DNA of 8,269 nucleotides from contig SKXF01000335.1 in the NCBI GenBank assembly GCA_007128555.1, forward strand, positions 1-8,269. Direction: 5' to 3'. Positions within the stretch are counted from its first letter, which is position 1. Each line of letters starts with the position of its first letter. Source of the stretch: Clostridia bacterium. Lineage in GTDB: Bacteria > Bacillota_E > SLMV01 > PUMD01. The translations under genes were made by a program, and so were the position numbers. Under the pieces are notes generated by a model that was not told the origin of the DNA, searched no databases, and saw nothing but the letters and a program-made list of their open reading frames with translations. This document shows, one piece after another, positions 1-6,317 of this stretch.

Positions 1-1
1 C

Positions 2-1153
2 ACAAGTCTGTACTGGTTTTCCCTGTACGCGTATGTTCCCACTCTCCCGGGCTATGCCAGTACCCTGGGAGCGACCCACCGGATGGTGGGATTGATCCTG
101 GGCTCTTACGGGTTTATCCAGATGCTGTTGAGGATTCCCCTTGGCATTCTGTCTGACACCATTAACAGGCGCAAGCCCTTCGTCATCACAGGCCTGGTGC
201 TCGCCGTGATCAGCGCCGTCGGAATGCGGCTCTTTCCAAGTCCGGCATCCCTGCTCGGATTCCGTGCCCTGACCGGGGCGGCGGCGGCAACGTGGGTCAC
301 CTATGCCGTCCTGTTTTCCAGTTACTTTCCAGACGAGGATGCGCCCAGGGCCATCGGCTACATCAGCGCTTTCAATGCCGTGGGCCAGATGGCCGCCATG
401 ATGCTGGGAGGGATTGCAGCCCACCATTTTGGCCGCGGTGCCCCCTTCACCGTGGCGGCTGTCGGCGGCATGGTCGGCCTGGTGTTGTCTTTGGGCGTGG
501 TGGAAGAGAAGGCTGAACGAGAGCCGACCCCCGTGTCCGAGTTCATCGCCGTGGGAGGAGACCGGGGTCTCCTCCTGGTATCGTTCCTGGCTGTCCTGGT
601 GCAGCTGATTACCTTTGCAACGGTCTACGGGTTCACGCCCATCGCTGCTGAGCGCATCGGGGCGGGAGATGTTGAGCTGGGGTTGCTGACGACCCTGTCT
701 ACGTTGCCCCGCATCCTGGCGGCGGCCCTCAGCGGCGCCCTGTTCTCCCGGCTCTATGGCGAGCGGAGGACCATCCAGTGGGGTTTCGTGGCGCTTGCCC
801 TGTCCTGCATGACGATCCCCCTGGTCCGGACGCTACCCCTGCTCTACCTGACGCAGGTGGCTGGGGGGTTTGCCAGTGGCGTGATCTTCCCCCTGCTGAT
901 GGGGTTGAGTATCAAGACGGTGGCTGACGGCAAGAGGGCCACGGCCATGGGCTTCTTTCAGGCCATCTACGGGGTGGGCATGTTCGTGGGCCCGGTTTTC
1001 GTCGGGTACGTCAGCGATGCGCTGAATCTTGCCTGGGGTTTCTGGCTGGTCGGCCTGGTGGGCCTGGGTGGGGCCCTGGCCACGGGGATCCTGTGGGAAA
1101 GGGGCGTTACCGGATCGGGGGATCCCCTCCCCGGCAATGCCTCGTCGTCGTGA
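2..1153 (+). CDS. MFS transporter, 5'-truncated by the window edge
   Basis: Inner-membrane secondary transporter of the major facilitator superfamily. The reading frame is open from base 2, and the residues before the first in-window ATG (83) read SLYWFSLYAYVPTLPGYA, a typical first membrane helix. The true start is therefore just upstream of the window and ATG 83 is internal. The loop between helices 2 and 3 carries a motif-A-like sequence (GILSDTINRRKP, about residues 21-32 counted from ATG 83). A repeat of hydrophobic helices follows, with a charged central loop (about 140-150, EEKAEREP) that separates the two six-helix halves. The second half has the GFFQAIYGVGMFVGPVFVGY helix pair typical of these carriers. 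The C-terminus is short and polar. The substrate cannot be told from sequence. The gene converges on the class-V aminotransferase gene with only 18 nt between stop codons, so the two are not co-transcribed. No lesion is visible. Confidence 0.9.
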   Translation, partial: TSLYWFSLYAYVPTLPGYASTLGATHRMVGLILGSYGFIQMLLRIPLGILSDTINRRKPFVITGLVLAVISAVGMRLFPSPASLLGFRALTGAAAATWVTYAVLFSSYFPDEDAPRAIGYISAFNAVGQMAAMMLGGIAAHHFGRGAPFTVAAVGGMVGLVLSLGVVEEKAEREPTPVSEFIAVGGDRGLLLVSFLAVLVQLITFATVYGFTPIAAERIGAGDVELGLLTTLSTLPRILAAALSGALFSRLYGERRTIQWGFVALALSCMTIPLVRTLPLLYLTQVAGGFASGVIFPLLMGLSIKTVADGKRATAMGFFQAIYGVGMFVGPVFVGYVSDALNLAWGFWLVGLVGLGGALATGILWERGVTGSGDPLPGNASSS

Positions 1154-1171
1154 GCTCGAACGGTTGCGTGG

Positions 1172-2446
1172 TTACCCGCTCCCGGCGAGCTGGGCCGTGA
1201 TTTGAAGAAATATGTCGATGGACGTCGGCGAGGTGTAGTGGGCGGCGGAGAGTCTCACAATGCCCTCCTCGGCGATCTGCATGCCCCGGAGCTGGCGGTT
1301 TGACATGACAGACTTGCGGGCCTGCACAACGACACCCTGCTCCATGTAGATCCTTGCTGCCTCCTTCGCGTCCATTGAATGGATGTTCATCGGCACAACA
1401 CAGGTTCGTTCCGTCAGAGGCCCCTCAAGGCCGTAGAGGGTCACCCCTTTCAGCGTTTTGAGACCCTCAGCCCTGGGTGAACCGTTGACCGCCCTGTCCA
1501 GCAGGCCGGTCATGTTTGACTCAATGGCGGACATGGCGGCTGTGACCCGGTCTCGTCTCGAACCGGACCCTGTGAAATGGCCGCCCAGCCAGGCAAAATA
1601 GTCAACGACTGCGGACCATGCGGCGTAGTTGATGTGATCGGCGCTGCCGAGACTCCAATCGTTTGTGGGCTTTTCCAGGACCCTGTCGTGGGGGATGTGG
1701 GAGAACCGTTCGGACAGGACAGCGAAGCCGATCCCCTTCTTACAGTACGTCTTGTAAGGGGCAAACACATAGACGTCGGCCCCGATCTCATCCACGTCGA
1801 CGGGTGCGTAGGGTGCATACTGAACCCCGTCAATGATCACACAGATGTCTTCGTTGATCTTTCGGGCCTGTCGCACAATGGAGGCTGCGTCAAGATAGGC
1901 GCCGGTAACGTTAGAGCCGTGGATCAGGGCAACTACGGATGTGTTCGCGTCAATCTCTTGCAAGATCGTGTCCACCTGGACGGTTCCAGTTTCTGCGCAG
2001 GGGTCTGCGGTGCGGAACGCCTTGCCGAAGACCTCGGCAGCCCGGTAGAGGGAATCATGGGTGGCAGGGTGGTCCAGCGTCGTCGTCACCACGTTGGAGC
2101 CCGGAAAATGGGCGACGGCATCACGGATGGTCCGCGACAGGGCAGCGGTGGCCGTGAGGGCAGCAACAACGGTGCCGGAGGAACCGAGGAACGTCCGGAC
2201 ATCATCCTCGCCTCGGCTGATCGTGTCCATGATGTGACGGGATCCCGGAGTGTCCCGGTTGACCTGGTCCGCAATGCAGGCCTGGCGCTCCATGATTTTG
2301 CCGATCTCCTTGAGCCGGAGCGATCCCGAGGCCGAATCCAGGAAGGTTCGCGAGCCCAGAAAGGGGCATCTGTCAACAAACGCAAAACGGGACCGGATAT
2401 CCTGTAGCAACGGGGCGGGAAACAGCTGTTCCTGAGGGTTGTCCAT
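1172..2446 (-). CDS. Class-V aminotransferase-fold PLP enzyme (cysteine-desulfurase-like, but lacking the desulfurase cysteine)
   Basis: A 424-residue cytosolic fold-type I PLP enzyme of the aminotransferase class V / SufS-like group. Visible landmarks: LDHPATHDS (124-132), where H126 probably stacks on the PLP ring; HGSNVTG (176-182); IIDGVQYAP (204-212), with D206 and Q209 contacting the cofactor; and VFAPYKTYCKKGIG (227-240), with K232 as the Schiff-base lysine. Near the C-terminus EGIVRLSAAHYTSPTSID supplies the likely substrate-carboxylate arginine (R398), matching the VRASFxxYNTxEEID element of SufS-like proteins. Aligned by eye, the loop holding the catalytic Cys of SufS-type desulfurases reads VQARKSVM (374-381), with V380 at the Cys position. 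A canonical persulfide-forming desulfurase is therefore unlikely; an aminotransferase, lyase or epimerase-type activity is more plausible, substrate unknown. The ATG start is supported by AAGGAAGG about 7 nt upstream. Length is normal and no lesion is seen. Confidence 0.87.
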   Translation of the reverse strand: MDNPQEQLFPAPLLQDIRSRFAFVDRCPFLGSRTFLDSASGSLRLKEIGKIMERQACIADQVNRDTPGSRHIMDTISRGEDDVRTFLGSSGTVVAALTATAALSRTIRDAVAHFPGSNVVTTTLDHPATHDSLYRAAEVFGKAFRTADPCAETGTVQVDTILQEIDANTSVVALIHGSNVTGAYLDAASIVRQARKINEDICVIIDGVQYAPYAPVDVDEIGADVYVFAPYKTYCKKGIGFAVLSERFSHIPHDRVLEKPTNDWSLGSADHINYAAWSAVVDYFAWLGGHFTGSGSRRDRVTAAMSAIESNMTGLLDRAVNGSPRAEGLKTLKGVTLYGLEGPLTERTCVVPMNIHSMDAKEAARIYMEQGVVVQARKSVMSNRQLRGMQIAEEGIVRLSAAHYTSPTSIDIFLQITAQLAGSG

Positions 2447-2482
2447 TGCATGACCTTCCTTCCAGGTGCTTTTGAGACGTGA

Positions 2483-2680
2483 TCACTGAAGTACTCCATC
2501 GTATTCTACGTCCGGTGTGAAACTCCCTTCTGGTGTGGGTTGCTTGGAGCGTGTCATCATGAGCCGGTTTTCTGCTTGGAGGGTCGGCTGAACGACCGAG
2601 ATAGCGGTACCGTGCTCGGGGCAAACGGGAATGATTCGATGTGATAGGCTTGGCACTGGTATGGCGACAGGTTTTTGCAC
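2483..2680 (-). CDS. Doubtful small ORF or gene remnant upstream of the aminotransferase
   Basis: A 65-codon - strand frame with a GTG start, ending 36 nt before the aminotransferase start codon and read in the same direction. Its C-terminal half (ISVVQPTLQAENRLMMTRSK, then a tail ending VEYDGVLQ) has a composition compatible with a real protein, but I recognise no family and see no clear ribosome binding site. It could be the tail of a decayed gene once in an operon with the aminotransferase, or simply leader sequence. Listed only because of its orientation and spacing. Confidence 0.15.
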   Translation of the reverse strand: MQKPVAIPVPSLSHRIIPVCPEHGTAISVVQPTLQAENRLMMTRSKQPTPEGSFTPDVEYDGVLQ

Positions 2681-2862
2681 AGGTTCCCCATGCGCTGTCC
2701 CGGGGAGACTTGACGCGGTCGTCGTCCCATCCCGTCATCTCATCGATGCTGTGGTGTGCCGGATCGTTGGACACGTTTCGGTGCTGCGCTTCCGGGATGC
2801 ATGGAAACAGTCACACGTCTCATCTCTCCGTTCAGTAAACAGGGAACGACGGACAGATCGTG

Positions 2863-2868
2863 TATAAT
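2863..2868 (+). promoter_or_regulatory. Possible -10 box (TATAAT)
   Basis: A perfect TATAAT in the context GTGTATAATTTC, lying upstream of the importer fragment and oriented toward it. No good TTGACA-like -35 hexamer is present at 16-18 nt spacing (the bases there are about AGGGAA), and the TG lies directly against the box rather than one base away as in an extended -10. It could drive the truncated importer transcript or be a chance match in an AT-richer patch. Confidence 0.3.
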
Positions 2869-2920
2869 TTCTGGCAGTAGGCCCATCCATTGTGGGGTTA
2901 TGGGGGGGTGAACGATTCGT

Positions 2921-3015
2921 CCGGATGACACGTGGACGTGTGATCAGGCAAGGACTGGATATGCAGGCCTGTGGTTCGCATGCCCCGGATACACGTGGGA
3001 CGTACGGGATCCTGG
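2921..3015. repeat. Imperfect direct repeat containing ACGTGG(G)ACGT dyads
   Basis: Two related segments, 2921-2947 and 2985-3015, both start CCGGAT, then share ACACGTGG, then ACGT and GATC with small gaps between. The first copy is itself an imperfect palindrome (2924-2945: arms GAT-G-ACACG and CGTGT-G-ATC around TGGA, with one G/G mismatch). The arrangement resembles a paired operator upstream of a transport gene, but could also be a local duplication near the breakpoint of the truncated binding-protein gene. The second copy lies inside the non-homologous start of that ORF. Confidence 0.35.
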
Positions 3016-3879
3016 TGGTACCAAGCATTCAGGCAATCTATTTTCTTTACCCGGGCTTCCCAGCAGGACCTGGAGCGCTTCGAGCAAAACCCGGAACCGA
3101 ACACCATCGTGACCGCGGCTTACCGCACCCGGGCGTATGAACTCAATGTTGAAAGGCCACCCTTTGACGATATTCGCATCCGCCAGGCCGTCAACTGGGC
3201 CGTAGACATGCCTTCAATCGTCGAAGCCATTGCTTCGCCGCTGACTGTACCGGCCGACTCCTGTGTACCCATGGCTGGTTGGGGCTATGCGGGAGAGGGT
3301 GTGCTGCCCGGCTTCGGGCACGATCCGGATAAGGCCCGCGAGCTGATTGAAGAGGCCGGCTACACCATGGTTGGCGACTATTACGAAAAGGATGGCAATC
3401 GCTTGAGCATCACCATCCATTCTCCCGACAACCGCTACTTCATGGATAAGCAGATGTCGGAGGTCGTCCAGAACCAGTTTGGCCAGGTCGGTATCGAGGC
3501 GAACGTCAAGGTCATGGAATGGGGCGCCTTCCTGGACGAGGTTCGCGCGGGCGAGTTCCAGATGGTCTTCCTTGGATGGAACCAGTCCGGAGCAGATCCC
3601 TCGCTGTTCACCGATGCCAAGGTCATGACCGGTGGTCGCGGTAACTATGCGAACCACAGCGATCCCGAAATCGACGAGCTGTTGCGCCAGGCCCAGAGGA
3701 CCACGGACTTGGATGAACGACATGAGCTCTATACGCGGGTTCAGACCATGGTCAACGAACATGCGTGGCACATTCACGTGGGCAACGAGGCCCTGATATG
3801 GATTCATCCGGTAAACGTCAAGGGCTACAACCCCAGCCCTGCACTTTCGGGTGATTACACGCAGATTATCATAGAGTAA
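2971..3879 (+). CDS. ABC transporter substrate-binding protein, family 5 (DppA/OppA-like), C-terminal fragment
   Basis: C-terminal portion of an extracytoplasmic peptide/nickel-type (SBP_bac_5) binding protein. Family-like sequence starts near base 3050 at ASQQDLERFEQNPEPNT, then RAYELNVERPPFDDIRIRQA (55-74), the hallmark of this family, followed by the HDPDKARELIEEAGY helix (117-131), FLGWNQSGADPSLFTD (200-215) and GNYANHSDPEIDELL (224-238). Full-length members are about 500-600 residues, so roughly the first 200-250 are missing, including the signal peptide or lipobox and the first lobe. The 302-codon frame opens with GTG 2971, but its first 26 or so residues (MVRMPRIHVGRTGSWWYQAF...) look like run-in translation, and no ribosome binding site precedes it. 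The in-frame stop upstream is at 2941. Without a signal peptide the product would stay in the cytoplasm, so this is most likely a pseudogene. The permease genes follow on the same strand, which supports the importer assignment. Confidence 0.82.
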   Translation: MVRMPRIHVGRTGSWWYQAFRQSIFFTRASQQDLERFEQNPEPNTIVTAAYRTRAYELNVERPPFDDIRIRQAVNWAVDMPSIVEAIASPLTVPADSCVPMAGWGYAGEGVLPGFGHDPDKARELIEEAGYTMVGDYYEKDGNRLSITIHSPDNRYFMDKQMSEVVQNQFGQVGIEANVKVMEWGAFLDEVRAGEFQMVFLGWNQSGADPSLFTDAKVMTGGRGNYANHSDPEIDELLRQAQRTTDLDERHELYTRVQTMVNEHAWHIHVGNEALIWIHPVNVKGYNPSPALSGDYTQIIIE

Positions 3880-3900
3880 CGAGCGAGTCTGCATTCTCCA

Positions 3901-3932
3901 CTCGGGGGGATCGTCATTGTGATCCCCCCGAG
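3901..3932 (+). terminator. Strong hairpin between binding-protein and permease genes
   Basis: A perfect 12-bp inverted repeat: CTCGGGGGGATC at 3901-3912 and GATCCCCCCGAG at 3921-3932, separated by 8 nt (GTCATTGT). The loop could close two more G-U pairs, leaving CATT. It starts 21 nt after the binding-protein stop and ends 31 nt before the permease start. No T-tract follows (GTTGTATGTG), so it is not a textbook Rho-independent terminator. Hairpins at this position in binding-protein-dependent importers commonly stabilise the upstream message or attenuate read-through, so that binding protein exceeds permease; that role is inferred here. Confidence 0.7.
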
Positions 3933-3950
3933 GTTGTATGTGAATCTGTC

Positions 3951-3956
3951 AGGAGG
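3951..3956 (+). promoter_or_regulatory. Ribosome binding site deciding the DppB start
   Basis: A perfect AGGAGG, 7 nt before the GTG at 3964. This favours GTG 3964 over the upstream in-frame start at 3919, which would begin inside the loop of the hairpin and add 15 residues not typical of the family. Confidence 0.85.
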
Positions 3957-3963
3957 CGATTCC

Positions 3964-4905
3964 GTGTTCCAATATACGATCCAGAAACTGCTCAGTTCCA
4001 TACCTATTCTGCTGGGTGTGACAATTCTCGTGTTCCTGCTCGTACACCTCACACCGGGAGATCCGGCCAGGATCCTGGCCGGGCCCGAGGCATACGAGGA
4101 CGACATCGAGGCCATCCGCGAGCGCCTGGGACTGAACAAGCCGCTCCACGTTCAATACTGGAGTTTTCTGTCGAGAGCCGTCCGGCTGGATTTCGGACGA
4201 TCCTTCAGGACGAATCGTCCGGTAATGCAAGACATACGCACCCGATTTCCGAACACGCTTCAGCTAGCAGTAGTTTCCGTCATATGGGCGGTCATAGTCG
4301 GCGTATCGATTGGGGTATACGCCGGAATCCGACCCAACTCCGTTGGTGACGGGTTGTCCATGGGTGGGGCGTTGTTGGGGATATCGGCTCCCGGTTTCTG
4401 GAGGGGCCTATTAGCCATGCTCGTATTCTCCTACTGGTTGGGGTGGCTTCCCGCATCCGGAATGGCTGGCTCACTGTTCACGCTAGAGGGCCTGAAACGA
4501 ATGATCATGCCGGCTTTCACCCTGGGCACGGGAACGGCAGCCGTCATGGCGCGCATGACACGATCCAGTATGCTCGAGGTCCTCGGCCAGGACTACATCC
4601 GTACGGCCAGATCGAAAGGCCTCGGTGAACGCACCGTGATATATCGGCATGCACTGCGCAATGGAATGATACCGGTGACCACCTTGTTGGGCCTGGAGAT
4701 GGGCGTTTTGCTTGGTGGCGCGGTCATCACGGAGCAAGTGTTCGCCTGGCCCGGTATTGGCACCCTGGTGATCAATGGAATCAATGCCCGTGACTATCCG
4801 ATGGTCCAGGCATGTATTTTGCTCATAGCCCTGATTTTTGTGCTCATCAATCTCTTGGTTGATCTAACCTATTCGCTTATCGATCCGCGGATCAGGTACA
4901 ACTAG
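3964..4905 (+). CDS. dppB: ABC transporter permease, DppB/OppB type
   Basis: Inner-membrane permease subunit of a peptide/nickel-type ABC importer, 313 residues from the GTG start, the usual length. The N-terminus (FQYTIQKLLSSIPILLGVTI...) is the typical first helix and is followed by HLTPGDPAR (28-36). Helices run at about 100-122, 132-160 and onward. The cytoplasmic EAA loop that docks the ATPase is at about 205-237 (EVLGQDYIRTARSKGLGER, then HALRNGMIP). The tail has the family signature VFAWPGIGTLVINGI (259-273) and ends SLIDPRIRYN. No lesion is visible. It would pair with the DppC-type permease 19 nt downstream, but that gene is broken, so this subunit probably has no local partner. The symbol is given by family; the substrate (di/oligopeptide, nickel or other) cannot be read from sequence. 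Confidence 0.9.
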   Translation: MFQYTIQKLLSSIPILLGVTILVFLLVHLTPGDPARILAGPEAYEDDIEAIRERLGLNKPLHVQYWSFLSRAVRLDFGRSFRTNRPVMQDIRTRFPNTLQLAVVSVIWAVIVGVSIGVYAGIRPNSVGDGLSMGGALLGISAPGFWRGLLAMLVFSYWLGWLPASGMAGSLFTLEGLKRMIMPAFTLGTGTAAVMARMTRSSMLEVLGQDYIRTARSKGLGERTVIYRHALRNGMIPVTTLLGLEMGVLLGGAVITEQVFAWPGIGTLVINGINARDYPMVQACILLIALIFVLINLLVDLTYSLIDPRIRYN

Positions 4906-4924
4906 TTCGGGAGCTGATGTACTA

Positions 4925-5801
4925 ATGAACGTACTGATTCGTCTGTCGCGTCATCGCTCAGCCAGGGTAGGTGGAGCTTGTCTGATCGTGATATTCTTGA
5001 TGGCAGCATTCGCCCCGATCCTGGCCCCCGAGGGTTATGATAATCAAAACCTGGCCCTGCGCCTGCAGGCACCCTCCCGTGAGACTCCGCTAGGAACCGA
5101 CGAGCTGGGACGACAGCTGTCATCCCGCATTATCTGGGGGGCCCAGATTTCCTTGCAGATTGCCTTTATGGCTACGGGCATAGGGCTGGTTATCGGTAGT
5201 GCGCTGGGCCTCATCGGTGGGTTCTACGGGGGATATGTCGACCGCGCAATCATGGGACTGATGGACGTACTGCTTGCTTTCCCCGGGATACTCCTTGCCC
5301 TGGCAGTTGTTGCCGTACTGGGACCCGGCCTGTACAATGTCATGATAGCCGTGGGAATCTCGGGAATCCCGAGATTTGCCCGCCTGGTGAGAGGATCGAC
5401 GCTGTCCGTCCGGGAGAAAGAGTTCATTGAAGCGCAAAGAGCTGCGGGAGCATCGGATGCCAGGATCCTGATCCTTCACGTCTTGCCCAATATCATGGGG
5501 CCCATCATCGTCTTTGCAACTCTCAGGGTAGGCGTCTCCATCATGCAGGCCGCCGGCGGGCGTTAGCTTCCTCGGCCTGGGCGCCCAACCTCCTCTACCG
5601 GATTGGGGTGGCATGATCAGCCAGGGTCGCCACCTTCTGAGGGTATCCTGGTGGGTAGGGGTGTTCCCGGGAGTCGCCGTTCTTATTACCGTTTTTGGCT
5701 TCAACCTGATGGGTGACGGCCTGAGGGATGCCCTCGATCCGAAGATCCGCATAGCCAAGAAGGGAATGGAAGCGAAGGCGAAGTCTGCCACGGCCAGCTG
5801 A
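4925..5801 (+). pseudogene. dppC: ABC transporter permease, DppC/OppC type, frameshifted
   Basis: Second permease of the importer. Frame 4925-5566 encodes the normal start (one N-terminal helix at about 15-35), then TPLGTDELGRQ (54-64, a DppC hallmark), helices from about 72, and the EAA loop (EFIEAQRAAGASDARILILH, 166-185). It runs through [14 protein letters not shown] and then hits TAG at 5564. The family continues here with a SFLGLG block: this is present in another frame from 5565 ([20 protein letters not shown]) and runs to the expected end ([17 protein letters not shown], stop 5799-5801). The break lies at GGCGGGCG (5555-5562), a perfect tandem repeat of GGCG. Removing one copy gives [10 protein letters not shown] and a 290-residue protein; removing a single G gives 291. 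The product as encoded is 213 residues and lacks the last helices. It is probably non-functional unless the shift is a sequence error. Confidence 0.9.
5555..5562 (+). repeat. 4-nt tandem duplication (GGCG x2) at the dppC frameshift
   Basis: GGCG at 5555-5558 is followed directly by GGCG at 5559-5562, then TTAGC. The copy number of this unit alone decides whether the gene is open (one copy) or stopped two codons later (two copies). This is the footprint expected of replication slippage. Confidence 0.8.
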
Positions 5802-6317
5802 TTCCTGTTCGTTCGATGTGTGTCTGACATCATTGGCAGGAGTCGTCTTGCGCCAGATCACCTGCCCGTTACCTCTGGACAGGCGCACGTTCGCAGTGAA
5901 TGGAAACCTGTGCGCTGTCCGGAGAGTGGGGGCGTCCCTACTGGGGCAAGCCCTACCTGGTGAGTCGTTTTCGTGTGACCCATCCAGGATATGCCCCTGG
6001 TGCCATCAGACATGCTGATCAGCGACGAGTGCTGTTCTTGGCTCTGAACTGGCCAACGGCACGAGATGTCTGAAATCGTGTAGCAATCCCATGGTGGATC
6101 CGCACAGACCGTACTGATCTCCTCCTCCTTTGCTCGAGCTTATCCTGGTATCCGATGACGGGCCGGTTGCAGGCTCCTGTGATTCCGGTCTGCGCCCGGT
6201 TCATCACCTGGTCATCAGTCGCATCAAATGTCGAGACGATGTGTTGCCTCCCCGTGGCTACCTGGAGTTCTCGAGTTTCGTGCCCTGTCGTGTCGGTGAG
6301 TGAAGAGGAAAGGCAAA
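5802..6317. other. Gene-poor stretch between the broken permease and the LeuC remnant
   Basis: About 515 nt where the ABC ATPase genes (dppD, dppF) would normally follow. No Walker A, signature or Walker B motif appears in any + frame, so they are absent rather than merely frameshifted here. Two short + frames are candidates for decayed genes, neither recognised: 5900-6070 (containing WGRPYWGKPYLVSRFRVTHP) and the frame ending at TGA 6301-6303, whose last residues read RIKCRDDVLPPRGYLEF with a short tail, 14 nt before the LeuC start. The long - strand frame across 6019-6816 is mostly antisense to the LeuC remnant and shows no family motif. Confidence 0.45.

Larger units (their letters stand above)
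2447..2970. other. Gene-poor stretch between the aminotransferase and the importer fragment
   Basis: About 520 nt with no open frame that I recognise. It must hold the promoter of the aminotransferase gene near its left end. It also sits where the missing N-terminal half of the substrate-binding protein should be, yet none of its + frames resembles the N-terminal domain of that family. Small ORFs of 60-130 codons exist on both strands but look like chance. The only one I would keep in mind is a - strand frame at 2483-2680, which lies just upstream of the aminotransferase in the same direction. Other contents are a TATAAT box near 2863 and an imperfect repeat/dyad at 2921-3015. No transposase motif or convincing terminal inverted repeat was seen. 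Confidence 0.5.

Noticed and set aside
1153..1191. AGCTCG...CGAGCT inverted repeat between the converging MFS and aminotransferase genes
   Set aside because: Only a 6-bp stem with a 27-nt loop and no T-tract; too weak to call a bidirectional terminator.
1577..2407. 276-codon + strand ORF
   Set aside because: Lies wholly antisense to the well-supported aminotransferase gene; Gly/Val/Asp-rich shadow translation with no family motif.
2447..3050. Insertion sequence as the cause of the binding-protein truncation
   Set aside because: No transposase motif in any frame, no paired terminal inverted repeats and no target-site duplication could be seen.
3214..3894. 226-codon - strand ORF
   Set aside because: Antisense to the binding-protein fragment, whose family motifs are clear; a shadow frame typical of GC-biased codons.
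5543..5567. Programmed ribosomal frameshift in dppC
   Set aside because: No slippery heptamer, no downstream stimulatory structure seen, and the DppC family is not known for programmed frameshifting. A 4-nt duplication or 1-nt insertion explains it more simply.
5120..5833. 237-codon - strand ORF across dppC
   Set aside because: Antisense to the DppC frames on both sides of the frameshift; no recognisable motif.
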